Positions 5,424-12,054 of a DNA stretch of 15,189 nucleotides are shown piece after piece. The notes under the pieces were generated by a model. The model was not told the origin of the DNA. It made no database searches and saw nothing but the letters and a program-made list of their open reading frames with translations. The stretch covers positions 1 to 15,189 of the forward strand of contig JBBRUG010000128.1 of assembly GCA_038247995.1 (NCBI GenBank), in the 5' to 3' direction. The stretch comes from JBBRUG01 sp038247995. Its GTDB lineage: Bacteria; Chloroflexota; Chloroflexia; Chloroflexales; Chloroflexaceae. A program made the translations under genes and the position numbers. Numbering within the stretch: position 1 is the stretch's first letter; every line of letters begins with the position of its first letter.

Positions 5424-5479
5424 CCGGTTTTAATTGATTCTGATGCGTAAATGGTTCAGGTTGGTTTGAGGGTTTTCGT

Positions 5480-5728
5480 ATGCAAGGCTATCGTTTCAGC
5501 ACCGATCGCCGCCTCCCTGAGCGTGATATGTACGACCTCGCCGATGCGCTCGCACTTCAACTCCACGAGACGATCGGCCCGCGGGTCTATCGGTTGCCCC
5601 GCCAGGATATTGGCGCGCTTATTTTGCCCTATATCGACGATCTGGCGGCTTCCGACCAGAGCGATCTGGCCTGGATCGTCTGGCACCTCTTTCAGGATGC
5701 CCGTGAAATGGAGCTTCCGGGCGGCTAG
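5480..5728 (+). CDS. Hypothetical protein upstream of nadD (82 aa)
   Basis: ATG 5480 has a GAGGG Shine-Dalgarno about 7 nt upstream (5468-5472). The sequence MQGYRFSTDRRLPERDMYDL is followed by a leucine- and aspartate-rich helical region (LADALALQLHETIG..., DIGALILPYIDDLAASDQSD) and ends LPGG. It is soluble, acidic and without a signal peptide. It sits 56 nt after the membrane-protein gene and 27 nt before nadD on the same strand, so it is probably co-transcribed with both. I cannot assign a function. It is not the usual nadD neighbour RsfS or ObgE by sequence. Confidence 0.7.
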   Translation: MQGYRFSTDRRLPERDMYDLADALALQLHETIGPRVYRLPRQDIGALILPYIDDLAASDQSDLAWIVWHLFQDAREMELPGG

Positions 5729-5755
5729 AGTGCGCTTGCAGAAGGCAGGTTCCGT

Positions 5756-6406
5756 ATGGCCGTGATCCAGCGAATCGGGATCTATGGCGGTACCTTCGAC
5801 CCGATTCATCTGGGGCACCTTGCGATCGCTGAAGAAGCGCGCTGGGCGCTGGATCTGCACCAGGTGATCTTTGTACCTGCCGCCCGCCAGCCGTTTAAAA
5901 TGGACTCGACCACCGCCGACGCCAGTCGGCGGTTGATCATGACCCGCCTCGCTTGCTCTTCTAATCCGGCGTTTACTGTCTCCGACAGCGAACTCCAACG
6001 CGCCGTTCCCTCATATACCATCGATACACTCGCGCTGTTCCGGGCCCATTTTGGCGCGCATGCAGATCTGATCTTTATCCTCGGCGCAGATGCAGCACGC
6101 GATCTGCCTCGTTGGCATCGGGCGCGTGAACTTATGACGTTGGCTCGCTTCGCGGTGATTGAACGCCCAGGCGTAAGGCTGGATCTTCACCAACTTGATC
6201 GGGAGCTTCCCGGTGTTGTTGAACGCCTGACGATTATTGCCGGGCCGCAGTTGATCATCTCTAGTACCGAACTGCGCCGACGCCTCGCTACAGGCCAACC
6301 GGTGCGCTACCAGATCCCTGAAGCAGTTTATGCTTATATCTGTGCCCACGGTCTGTATGGGGTTGCTGCGCCTCAACAGCGCCAGAACAGCTCCTCGGCG
6401 CTATGA
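5756..6406 (+). CDS. nadD: Nicotinate-nucleotide adenylyltransferase NadD
   Basis: NadD joins nicotinate mononucleotide and ATP to give nicotinate adenine dinucleotide, the penultimate step of NAD synthesis in the cytosol. The nucleotidyltransferase signature GGTFDPIHLGH (residues 11-21) carries the two ATP-binding histidines (H18, H21). The C-terminal ISSTELR motif (168-174) is the family's phosphate-binding loop. Full length at 216 residues is normal. The usual PPHK-type motif reads RQPFK (44-48), replacing the histidine with Phe. ATG 5756 has an AGG-type ribosome site (GGCAGG) 5-6 nt upstream, and the next gene starts within its stop codon (ATGA at 6403-6406), so the two are translationally coupled. 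Confidence 0.93.
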   Translation: MAVIQRIGIYGGTFDPIHLGHLAIAEEARWALDLHQVIFVPAARQPFKMDSTTADASRRLIMTRLACSSNPAFTVSDSELQRAVPSYTIDTLALFRAHFGAHADLIFILGADAARDLPRWHRARELMTLARFAVIERPGVRLDLHQLDRELPGVVERLTIIAGPQLIISSTELRRRLATGQPVRYQIPEAVYAYICAHGLYGVAAPQQRQNSSSAL

Positions 6407-7119
6407 CTGAGTACGCTGCTGAGCTTCTTGCCACAACGGCCGCCGCTTGGGGCTTCCCGTTGAGTTCGCATCAATTGGCCCAGTTTACGCATTATGCTGC
6501 GTTGCTCACCGAGTGGAATGCCCATACCAATTTAACTGCGATCAGTACATCTGAGGAGATTTATCGGCGTCATTTCCTCGACTCATTAAGCCTGGCGCGG
6601 GTATGGGGCGATTTGCCCCACAACTTGATCGATATTGGCGCTGGGGCAGGCTTTCCGGGGGTGCCACTCAAGATCTTGCGCCCGGAACTTGAACTTACCC
6701 TGGTTGATTCGGTAGGCAAGAAGACGGCTTTTTTGCGCCACCTAGTACAAGAATTGGGACTGCAGGGCGTAGATGTGCGAACAGCGCGCGTTGAGAAGTT
6801 AGGTCACGATCGGGCCGAGCGCGAACGATATGACGTCGTTACGGCGCGTGCCGTCGCCGAGTTACGGGTTCTTGTCGAATATGCTCTGCCGCTGGCGCGG
6901 GTCGGTGGGCGCCTCCTTGCGCCGAAAGGTGCTGCCGCGAATGCCGAGCTCGCTGCTGCTGCCCACGCCATCACCCTCCTCGGCGGCGCTCCTGCCAAGT
7001 GTGTGCCGATTGATCTGCCCGGTCAGGATGCTGCCGTGGTGATTGTGATTGCAAAGACCGCCCCAACCGATGCACGTTACCCGCGTGCAGTCGGCATTCC
7101 CCGTCGCCGTCCCCTGTGA
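6403..7119 (+). CDS. rsmG: 16S rRNA (guanine(527)-N7)-methyltransferase RsmG
   Basis: RsmG (GidB) uses S-adenosylmethionine to methylate N7 of G527 in 16S rRNA, in the decoding region of the small subunit. Loss of it is known in other bacteria to give low-level streptomycin resistance. Family motifs occur in order: NLTAI (43-47), HFLDSL (57-62), the SAM-binding DIGAGAGFPG (77-86), DSVGKKTAFL (102-111), TARAV (147-151), APKG (173-176) and YPRAVGIP (226-233). The length of 238 residues is typical. The ATG overlaps the nadD stop as ATGA, so it is the end of that operon. No clear terminator follows before the pspA promoter. Confidence 0.95.
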   Translation: MTEYAAELLATTAAAWGFPLSSHQLAQFTHYAALLTEWNAHTNLTAISTSEEIYRRHFLDSLSLARVWGDLPHNLIDIGAGAGFPGVPLKILRPELELTLVDSVGKKTAFLRHLVQELGLQGVDVRTARVEKLGHDRAERERYDVVTARAVAELRVLVEYALPLARVGGRLLAPKGAAANAELAAAAHAITLLGGAPAKCVPIDLPGQDAAVVIVIAKTAPTDARYPRAVGIPRRRPL

Positions 7120-7211
7120 TCTGGTGAAAACGCAGTACACTGCATCTCTTGGCAAACTGGAGGATATGCTGCCCCGGTGTAACCTTTTCATGGGCACACA
7201 CGTATCTTGTC

Positions 7212-7240
7212 TTGTGAACACCTGGTGTGCGTGCTAGAAT
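7212..7240 (+). promoter_or_regulatory. Promoter of pspA
   Basis: TTGTGA (7212-7217), a 17-nt spacer and TAGAAT (7235-7240) with TGC (7232-7234). The spacer holds the inverted repeat ACACC-T-GGTGT (7218-7228), a possible operator. This looks like the housekeeping sigma class; no sigma54 (GG-N10-GC) site was seen, unlike the E. coli psp promoter. Confidence 0.7.
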
Positions 7241-7257
7241 AGCAGCGCACTCTTGAG

Positions 7258-7273
7258 CGACATACGTATGTCG
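7258..7273 (+). promoter_or_regulatory. Perfect 16-bp palindrome in the pspA leader
   Basis: CGACATACGTATGTCG is an exact palindrome lying about 12-27 nt after the predicted pspA start site. Its place and symmetry suggest a repressor operator for a stress regulator. As RNA it would make only a short, weak hairpin. Confidence 0.55.
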
Positions 7274-7320
7274 GACGATGGTGTCAAGCTTATTGCCAGC
7301 GCTAAGTAGAGGAGTCAACT

Positions 7321-7983
7321 ATGTCTTTCCTGGGACGGGTCAGCGATCTGATCAGCGCCAATGTTAACTCAATGCTCGACAAGGCCGAAGATCCTGAGAA
7401 GATGGCGAATGAGTATTTGCGTCAGCTCACCAATGAATTGTACGAGGCGCGTACGGCTGTTGCGGCCTCGATGGCCGACGAAACGCGGCTCGAGCAGCGT
7501 CGTGTTTCCAGCCAGTCCGAGTCTGAAGCCTGGCAGAGCCGTGCCGAAGCTGCGCTTCGCGCTGGTGATGAAGAGCTAGCCAAGGCTGCGCTCGGCCGTA
7601 AGGTACAGGCGCAGAAACTCGCTGACGAGTATGGTCAGCAGGAAGCCGCACAGGAAGAGCAGGTGGATGCGCTCCAGAACGCCCTGGTTCAGTTGGAGAC
7701 GCGCATTGCGGAAGTGAAGGCGAAGAAGGAATTGATCATCGCCAAGAAGAACCGTGCGCAGACGCAGGAAGCGCTGCAGCGCACGGCCGCCAGCATTGGT
7801 CGGCTGAGCGCCCTCGATAAGCTCGACCAGCTTGAGGAAAAGGTCGATGACCGGTTGGCCAAAGCTGATGCGATGGCCAAGTTGGAGAACGACTCGCTCG
7901 AGTCGCGCTTCACAGATCTGGATAAAGAACAAGCCGTCGACTCGGAGCTTGCCGAACTGAAGCGCAAGATGGGTATGGCGTAG
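7321..7983 (+). CDS. pspA: PspA/IM30 family membrane-stress protein
   Basis: PspA/IM30 proteins belong to the ESCRT-III superfamily. They assemble into rods or rings on the inner face of the cytoplasmic membrane and protect it under stress. The 220 residues are almost entirely helical and charged: an amphipathic N-terminus (MSFLGRVSDLISANVNSMLD), the DPEKMANEYLRQL segment typical of the family, then long heptad-like coiled coils to the end. The length matches the family. There is no transmembrane segment, as expected. AGAGGAGT gives a strong ribosome site 6 nt before ATG 7321. It has its own promoter and terminator, so it is a single-gene unit, with no pspF-, pspB- or pspC-like neighbour. Confidence 0.93.
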   Translation: MSFLGRVSDLISANVNSMLDKAEDPEKMANEYLRQLTNELYEARTAVAASMADETRLEQRRVSSQSESEAWQSRAEAALRAGDEELAKAALGRKVQAQKLADEYGQQEAAQEEQVDALQNALVQLETRIAEVKAKKELIIAKKNRAQTQEALQRTAASIGRLSALDKLDQLEEKVDDRLAKADAMAKLENDSLESRFTDLDKEQAVDSELAELKRKMGMA

Positions 7984-7996
7984 AGGTTTTTGGGGA

Positions 7997-8035
7997 GGGG
8001 CGCAGCGCCGGTTAAAACGCGCGGCGCCCCATTTT
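7997..8035 (+). terminator. Intrinsic terminator of pspA
   Basis: GGGGCGC (7997-8003) pairs with GCGCCCC (8024-8030) and is followed by ATTTTTATTT, 13 nt after the pspA stop. The T-run touches the stop codon of the convergent tdk. In the other direction there is no T-run, so it serves pspA. Confidence 0.8.
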
Positions 8036-8038
8036 TAT

Positions 8039-8620
8039 TTAGCGGGCCGTTTCGTAGCAGGCACGGCAGCGCGCCTCGTAGAGGTCGAGGCCGCCGACAA
8101 CAATTGTTGGCGCGTCGTTCGGCGCCGGAGCGCCGTCGATCAGGCGCTGCGAGCGGGTTGCATAAGCGCCGCAATGTACGCAAATGGCATACAGCTTGTC
8201 TACTTGCTCGGCTACGGCCATCAGTTGCATCATCGCGGGGAAGGGCTCGGCGCGATAATTCTGGTCGAGCCCGGCCACCAGAACACGTAGCCCGCGGTCG
8301 GCCATTTGCTGACAACCAGCAACAATTTCTTCCGGGCTGTCGATCAAAAAGTGCAATTCATCCAGCGCAACAACTTGTACATCGTCAATATGCGCCAGCA
8401 CCTCGTGGATCGACTGAACCGGCAGTGCTTCAAGCCGGGTGCCGCTGTGGCTGGCGACATGGCCCTCGCTGTAGCGCGTGTCGAGCCGAGGGGTGAAGAT
8501 CCGACACGTTTGGCGCGCGATCATCACCTGGCGCATCCGGCGAATTAATTCTTCCGTCTTTCCACTGAACATACATCCACAGATGACTTCGATGCGCCCA
8601 CTGGCGCTGAGCCGGGTCAT
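8039..8620 (-). CDS. tdk: Thymidine kinase (type II, TK1-like)
   Basis: Tdk phosphorylates thymidine to dTMP with ATP in the salvage pathway. The Walker A loop GCMFSGKT is at residues 15-22. The catalytic acidic motif is DELHF (87-91), where the family usually has DEAQF; the catalytic Glu88 is kept, but Gln is replaced by His. GLDQNYRAEPF (117-127) is the standard following motif. The structural zinc site is complete: C147-x2-C150 and C185-x2-C188. The Tyr181 region (GGLDLYEARCRAC) is the substrate-binding lasso. Its 193 residues are a normal length. An AAGGAG ribosome site lies 10-15 nt upstream of ATG 8620. It is divergent from the LOG gene and converges on pspA. Confidence 0.95.
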   Translation of the reverse strand: MTRLSASGRIEVICGCMFSGKTEELIRRMRQVMIARQTCRIFTPRLDTRYSEGHVASHSGTRLEALPVQSIHEVLAHIDDVQVVALDELHFLIDSPEEIVAGCQQMADRGLRVLVAGLDQNYRAEPFPAMMQLMAVAEQVDKLYAICVHCGAYATRSQRLIDGAPAPNDAPTIVVGGLDLYEARCRACYETAR

Positions 8621-8664
8621 AGGGTAGCTACTCCTTGTTCTGGCGCTGCCGCTATCCAGCGCTG

Positions 8665-8673
8665 TGTTATACT
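8665..8673 (+). promoter_or_regulatory. Extended -10 promoter for the LOG-family gene
   Basis: TGT-TATACT (8665-8673) is a good extended -10 without a matching -35. The gene's frame is open back to GTG 8664, but that codon lies on this -10, which supports the later ATG 8793. The leader would then be about 113 nt. Confidence 0.45.
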
Positions 8674-8792
8674 CAAATCAACCTCTGCGCTTTTTTGATG
8701 AATGCGCGAGTATAGCATGCTTTTATCGCTCTGCGGATGGCTCCAGCCCGCCGCTTACACGCTCCCGGCAATGCCGAGCGGCTCGCCTACCT

Positions 8793-9521
8793 ATGACGAC
8801 GCGCACGACTGAAGACGAACGGTTGCTCAGTACCGACGATCCGCTGGCGCGTGCCTTTACGCATACCGATCCCTGGCGAGTATTGCGGATTATGGGCGAA
8901 TTTGTTGAGGGTTTCGACAGTCTGGCTGGGATCGGACCGGCGGTTACGATTTTCGGATCGGCGCGCGTTCCGGCTGATCATCCGCACTATCTGGCTGCAA
9001 TCGAAACGGCACGCCAATTGAGCGAAGCCGGGTTTGCAATCATCACCGGCGGCGGCCCTGGGCTGATGGAAGCTGCCAATCGTGGTGCGCGCGAGGCCGG
9101 TGGGCGCTCGGTAGGTTGTACGATCGAACTGCCGTTTGAGTCCGGCGCCAATCAGTACGTCGATATCGAAGTGCGCTTTCGCTACTTCTTCGTGCGCAAG
9201 ATGATGTTTGTGAAGTATGCCAGCGCCTTTGTGATCTTTCCCGGCGGCTTCGGCACGCTCGACGAATTATTCGAGGCGCTAACGCTGATCCAGACCGGCA
9301 AAGTTCATAATTTTCCGGTTGTACTCGTGGGAACGGCTTATTGGTCGGGTTTGCTCGATTGGTTCCGCACGACGATGCTGCCCGAACAGAAGATCAATGC
9401 CGCTGATCTGGATCTGCTGAAGGTGTGCGACGATCCCGCCGAGATCTGTACTCTGGTGCGTCAGGCATACTTCGAACGCCAAACCGCCCAGCAGCAGCGC
9501 CAGGCCACTGAGGGCGGGTGA
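8793..9521 (+). CDS. LOG-family (TIGR00730-type) Rossmann-fold nucleotide-binding protein
   Basis: The family signatures are both present: GGGPGLMEA (86-94) and PGGFGTLDE (150-158), the latter the phosphoribohydrolase motif of LOG-type cytokinin-nucleotide 5'-monophosphate ribohydrolases. In bacteria such proteins cleave AMP or related nucleotides to base and ribose 5-phosphate; the true substrate here is unknown. R135-K136 (FFVRKMMFVKYA) are also typical. The protein has 242 residues from ATG 8793, with a ~40-residue N-terminal extension (WRVLRIMGEFVEGFDSL) seen in the longer subgroup. The start is chosen because upstream codons overlap the -10 box, although the ribosome site is weak. It is divergent from tdk, so a link with nucleotide salvage is possible but unproven. 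Confidence 0.88.
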   Translation: MTTRTTEDERLLSTDDPLARAFTHTDPWRVLRIMGEFVEGFDSLAGIGPAVTIFGSARVPADHPHYLAAIETARQLSEAGFAIITGGGPGLMEAANRGAREAGGRSVGCTIELPFESGANQYVDIEVRFRYFFVRKMMFVKYASAFVIFPGGFGTLDELFEALTLIQTGKVHNFPVVLVGTAYWSGLLDWFRTTMLPEQKINAADLDLLKVCDDPAEICTLVRQAYFERQTAQQQRQATEGG

Positions 9522-9550
9522 TCGAAGTTTGTGTAATAGGTTGGGTTCGT

Positions 9551-9606
9551 AGCACGCGCTTCACGTAGGCTGTCCGACCGCCAACCAGATACATCGTGCG
9601 CGTGCT
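9551..9606. other. Long-loop inverted repeat between the convergent LOG and rfbB genes
   Basis: AGCACGCGC (9551-9559) is exactly complementary to GCGCGTGCT (9598-9606), with 38 nt between. GGTTGG (9539-9544) and CCAACC (9581-9586) cross it in pseudoknot order. There is no T-run. It may help end transcription from both sides of the 142-bp gap. Confidence 0.35.
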
Positions 9607-9663
9607 GCGGCCTTACACTTCGTTGTCTCTCCCTTGCCTCCCGCTATCTGGCGCTCGCCTGAC

Positions 9664-10677
9664 CTACCCGCGCTCGACATATTGCTTGCGGTAGTACTCC
9701 AGGTATTCCCCCGACTTAATTGGTCGCCACCAGGCTTCATTATCGACATACCAGCGCACAGTTTTTTCGAGCGCCTCGGCGAAGCTGTGCCGTGAATGCC
9801 AGCCCAGCGCCTGGAGCTTGCTGGTGTCGAGCGCGTAGCGACGATCATGGCCGGCGCGATCGGTGACGTGCTGGAGTAGGCTTTCTGGTTTGCCGAGGAT
9901 GGCTAAGATCATGCGCGCCATCGCGATGTTGGTTGTCTCGACGCCGGTACCGACGTTATAGAATTCACCAAGTTGGCCGTTGTGCAGCACAACATCGATC
10001 CCTTCGCAGTGGTCGCCAACATACTGGTAATCGCGCTGCTGGAGGCCATCGCCATAGATCGGCAACGGTTGATCGTCGATGGCGTTGGTGGTGAAGAGCG
10101 GCACGGCCTTTTCCGGGTAGTGGAGCGGGCCGATATTGTTTGAGCCGCGGGTGGTGGTTACGGGCAGGCCATAGGTGACGTAATAAGCGTAGACAAGATG
10201 TTCGGCGCCGGCCTTGCTTGCCGAGTAGGGGCTGCGCGGCTCCAGCGGGTCGCCCTCGCGCGAGCGCTGCGGCGCCGGGATTGCGCCGTATACTTCGTCG
10301 GTGCTGATCTGATGGAAGCGTTCGAGGCCGGCTTCACGCGCAACTTCGAGCAGCGTCCAGGTACCGTTCACATTCGTGCGAACTACCGCGTCGGGGGCGA
10401 GGATCGAGCGGTCGACGTGCGTTTCGGCGGCGAAATTGACGATCGTGTCGATCGTGTGGCTGCGCACGGCTGCGCGTACAGCGTCTATGTCGCAGATGTC
10501 GCCTTCAACGAAGGTAAAGCGCGGATCGGCGGCGACGGTGGCTAGGTTCTCGCGCCGGCCGGCGTAGGTAAGCTTGTCGTAGACAACGACGCGATACGCG
10601 CTGTATTTGGCGAGCAAATAGTGGACAAAGTTTGCGCCGATGAAGCCGGCGCCGCCGGTAATAAGCAAATTACGCAT
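9664..10677 (-). CDS. rfbB: dTDP-glucose 4,6-dehydratase
   Basis: RfbB (RmlB) converts dTDP-glucose to dTDP-4-keto-6-deoxyglucose with bound NAD, the second step towards dTDP-rhamnose and related sugars. It is an extended short-chain dehydrogenase: NAD loop GGAGFIG (8-14), D34-K-L-T-Y-A-G, AAETHVDRS (83-91), STDEVYG (125-131) with catalytic Asp/Glu, and YSASK (151-155) with the Tyr-x3-Lys pair. The substrate region reads RGSNNIGPLHYPEK and RDYQYV, where typical RmlB has CSNNYGP and RDWLYV, so it is a slightly divergent member. Its 337 residues are normal. It starts 25 nt after pdhC with an AAAAGGGA ribosome site and may be read through from the pdh operon. No rmlA, rmlC or rmlD is in the window. 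Confidence 0.92.
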   Translation of the reverse strand: MRNLLITGGAGFIGANFVHYLLAKYSAYRVVVYDKLTYAGRRENLATVAADPRFTFVEGDICDIDAVRAAVRSHTIDTIVNFAAETHVDRSILAPDAVVRTNVNGTWTLLEVAREAGLERFHQISTDEVYGAIPAPQRSREGDPLEPRSPYSASKAGAEHLVYAYYVTYGLPVTTTRGSNNIGPLHYPEKAVPLFTTNAIDDQPLPIYGDGLQQRDYQYVGDHCEGIDVVLHNGQLGEFYNVGTGVETTNIAMARMILAILGKPESLLQHVTDRAGHDRRYALDTSKLQALGWHSRHSFAEALEKTVRWYVDNEAWWRPIKSGEYLEYYRKQYVERG

Positions 10678-10702
10678 GGAGTTCCCTTTTCCAACTGCCG
10701 CC

Positions 10703-11989
10703 TTACCGGACCAACAGTTGCAGCGGCGCTTCGAGCAGCGCCTTCACCTCTTTGAGGAACTGCGCAGCCACCGCGCCATCGACGATCCGGTGATCGGCCG
10801 AGAGCGTAAGGTTCATCACCTGGCCGACGACGATCTCGTCGTTGCGGACGACAGGGATCTTGCGCACGGCGCCGACGGCCAGCGAGGCGGCCTGGGGCAC
10901 AGTGATGATCGAGCCAAACTCGATCACGCCGAACATGCCCAGGTTTGTTACCTGGAAGGTAGCGCCTTCGAGTTCGTTCTGCTTGATCTTGCCTTCGCGG
11001 GCGCGCCCGGCCATGGCGCGGATCTCGCCGCTGATTGCGCCGACGCTCTTCTTGTCGGCGTCTTTCACCACCGGCGCAATCAGGCCGTCGTCGAGGGCGA
11101 CGGCGACGCTGACGTTTACCTGCGGGTGGCGCACGATGCCGGGTTGGCCTGCGCCGGTAAGGGCGTAGGTGGTGTTCACGGCCGGCAGCGTTACTAGCGC
11201 GTTGGCCGCTGCTTTGATCACTAGATCGTTGACGGAGACCTTCATGTCGCCGGCGTTGATCTGCTTGCGCAATTCCATGAGCGCGTCCATGTCCACCTCG
11301 ACGGTGACATAGATGTGCGGCACGCCGGGCTTGCTGTCGCTCATTGCGCGGGCGATGGCCTTGCGCATCCGCCCAAGCGGTTCGGCTTCGGCACTGGTAG
11401 GCGCGGGGGCGGATGGCGCCGGGCTTGGCTTGGCTGCCGGCGCAGGTGCGGGCGCTGAGGCCGGCTCTGCCGGTTTCGCGCCACCCTTAGCGGCGAACGC
11501 TTCGACATTTTCTTTAATAATCCGGCCACCGGGGCCGGTGCCCTGTACCTGACGCAGATCGACCCCCAATTCGGTGGCGATGCGGCGCGCAACGGGGGAG
11601 GCCATCACGCGGCTATCATCGCCGGTGCCGTTGCTACTTACGGGCGCTGCCGTTTCAGCGGGTGCAGCAGTTGCCGTAGGTGCGGCTTCGGGCGCGGGCG
11701 CTGCAGCTTCCGGTGCGGCTTTGGGTGCGGGCGCAGCAGCAGCAGCATCCGGCGGCACATCGCCGATGTAGGCGATGATCTCGCCAATTTCAACCGTCTG
11801 ACCCTCAGGAATGACGATTTTCGTCAGCGTCCCGGCTTCAAACGACTCCAACTCCATCGTCGCCTTATCGGTCTCGATCTCGGCAATAATCTCACCCATG
11901 GCCACCTGGTCGCCGGGTTGTTTGAGCCAGCGGCCAACGGTGCCTTCCGACATCGTATCCGACAGGCGGGGCATCGTTACCTCAGCCAT
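10703..11989 (-). CDS. pdhC: Pyruvate dehydrogenase E2 (dihydrolipoamide acetyltransferase)
   Basis: E2 is the core of the complex and carries the acetyl group from E1 to coenzyme A. One lipoyl domain (1-77) carries the lipoylated Lys42 in ETDKATME. An Ala/Pro linker (78-120), the E1/E3-binding domain (about 127-165, with SPVARRIATELGVDL and GTGPGGRI), a second Ala/Pro linker (168-203) and the acetyltransferase domain (205-428) follow. The active site is HRIVDG at 400-405 (His400, Asp404). Its 428 residues are normal. ATG 11989 is preceded by CAGGAGTGTGCT. It follows pdhB after a 65-nt gap holding a strong hairpin. A branched-chain or acetoin E2 cannot be fully excluded, but pdhAB next door favour pyruvate. 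Confidence 0.92.
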   Translation of the reverse strand: MAEVTMPRLSDTMSEGTVGRWLKQPGDQVAMGEIIAEIETDKATMELESFEAGTLTKIVIPEGQTVEIGEIIAYIGDVPPDAAAAAPAPKAAPEAAAPAPEAAPTATAAPAETAAPVSSNGTGDDSRVMASPVARRIATELGVDLRQVQGTGPGGRIIKENVEAFAAKGGAKPAEPASAPAPAPAAKPSPAPSAPAPTSAEAEPLGRMRKAIARAMSDSKPGVPHIYVTVEVDMDALMELRKQINAGDMKVSVNDLVIKAAANALVTLPAVNTTYALTGAGQPGIVRHPQVNVSVAVALDDGLIAPVVKDADKKSVGAISGEIRAMAGRAREGKIKQNELEGATFQVTNLGMFGVIEFGSIITVPQAASLAVGAVRKIPVVRNDEIVVGQVMNLTLSADHRIVDGAVAAQFLKEVKALLEAPLQLLVR

Positions 11990-12008
11990 AGCACACTCCT
12001 GATCTGAC

Positions 12009-12043
12009 GGGGGTTAGCGCCAGCGTACCTCGCGCTGACCCCC
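12009..12043 (-). promoter_or_regulatory. 12-bp hairpin between pdhB and pdhC
   Basis: GGGGGTTAGCGC (12009-12020) and GCGCTGACCCCC (12032-12043) pair with one mismatch around an 11-nt loop. It is very GC-rich and has no T-run on the minus strand, so it is more likely an RNA-processing or mRNA-stability element than a simple terminator. It lies 20 nt before the pdhC start. Confidence 0.65.
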
Positions 12044-12054
12044 GCGCTCTACTC

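Noticed and set aside
7166..7237. 23-residue Cys-containing open frame with GGAGG upstream
   Set aside because: The spacing from GGAGG to ATG is only 2 nt and the stop codon falls in the pspA -10 box; translation is doubtful.
8664..8792. 43-residue N-terminal extension of the LOG-family protein
   Set aside because: The GTG overlaps the extended -10, and family homology begins after ATG 8793.
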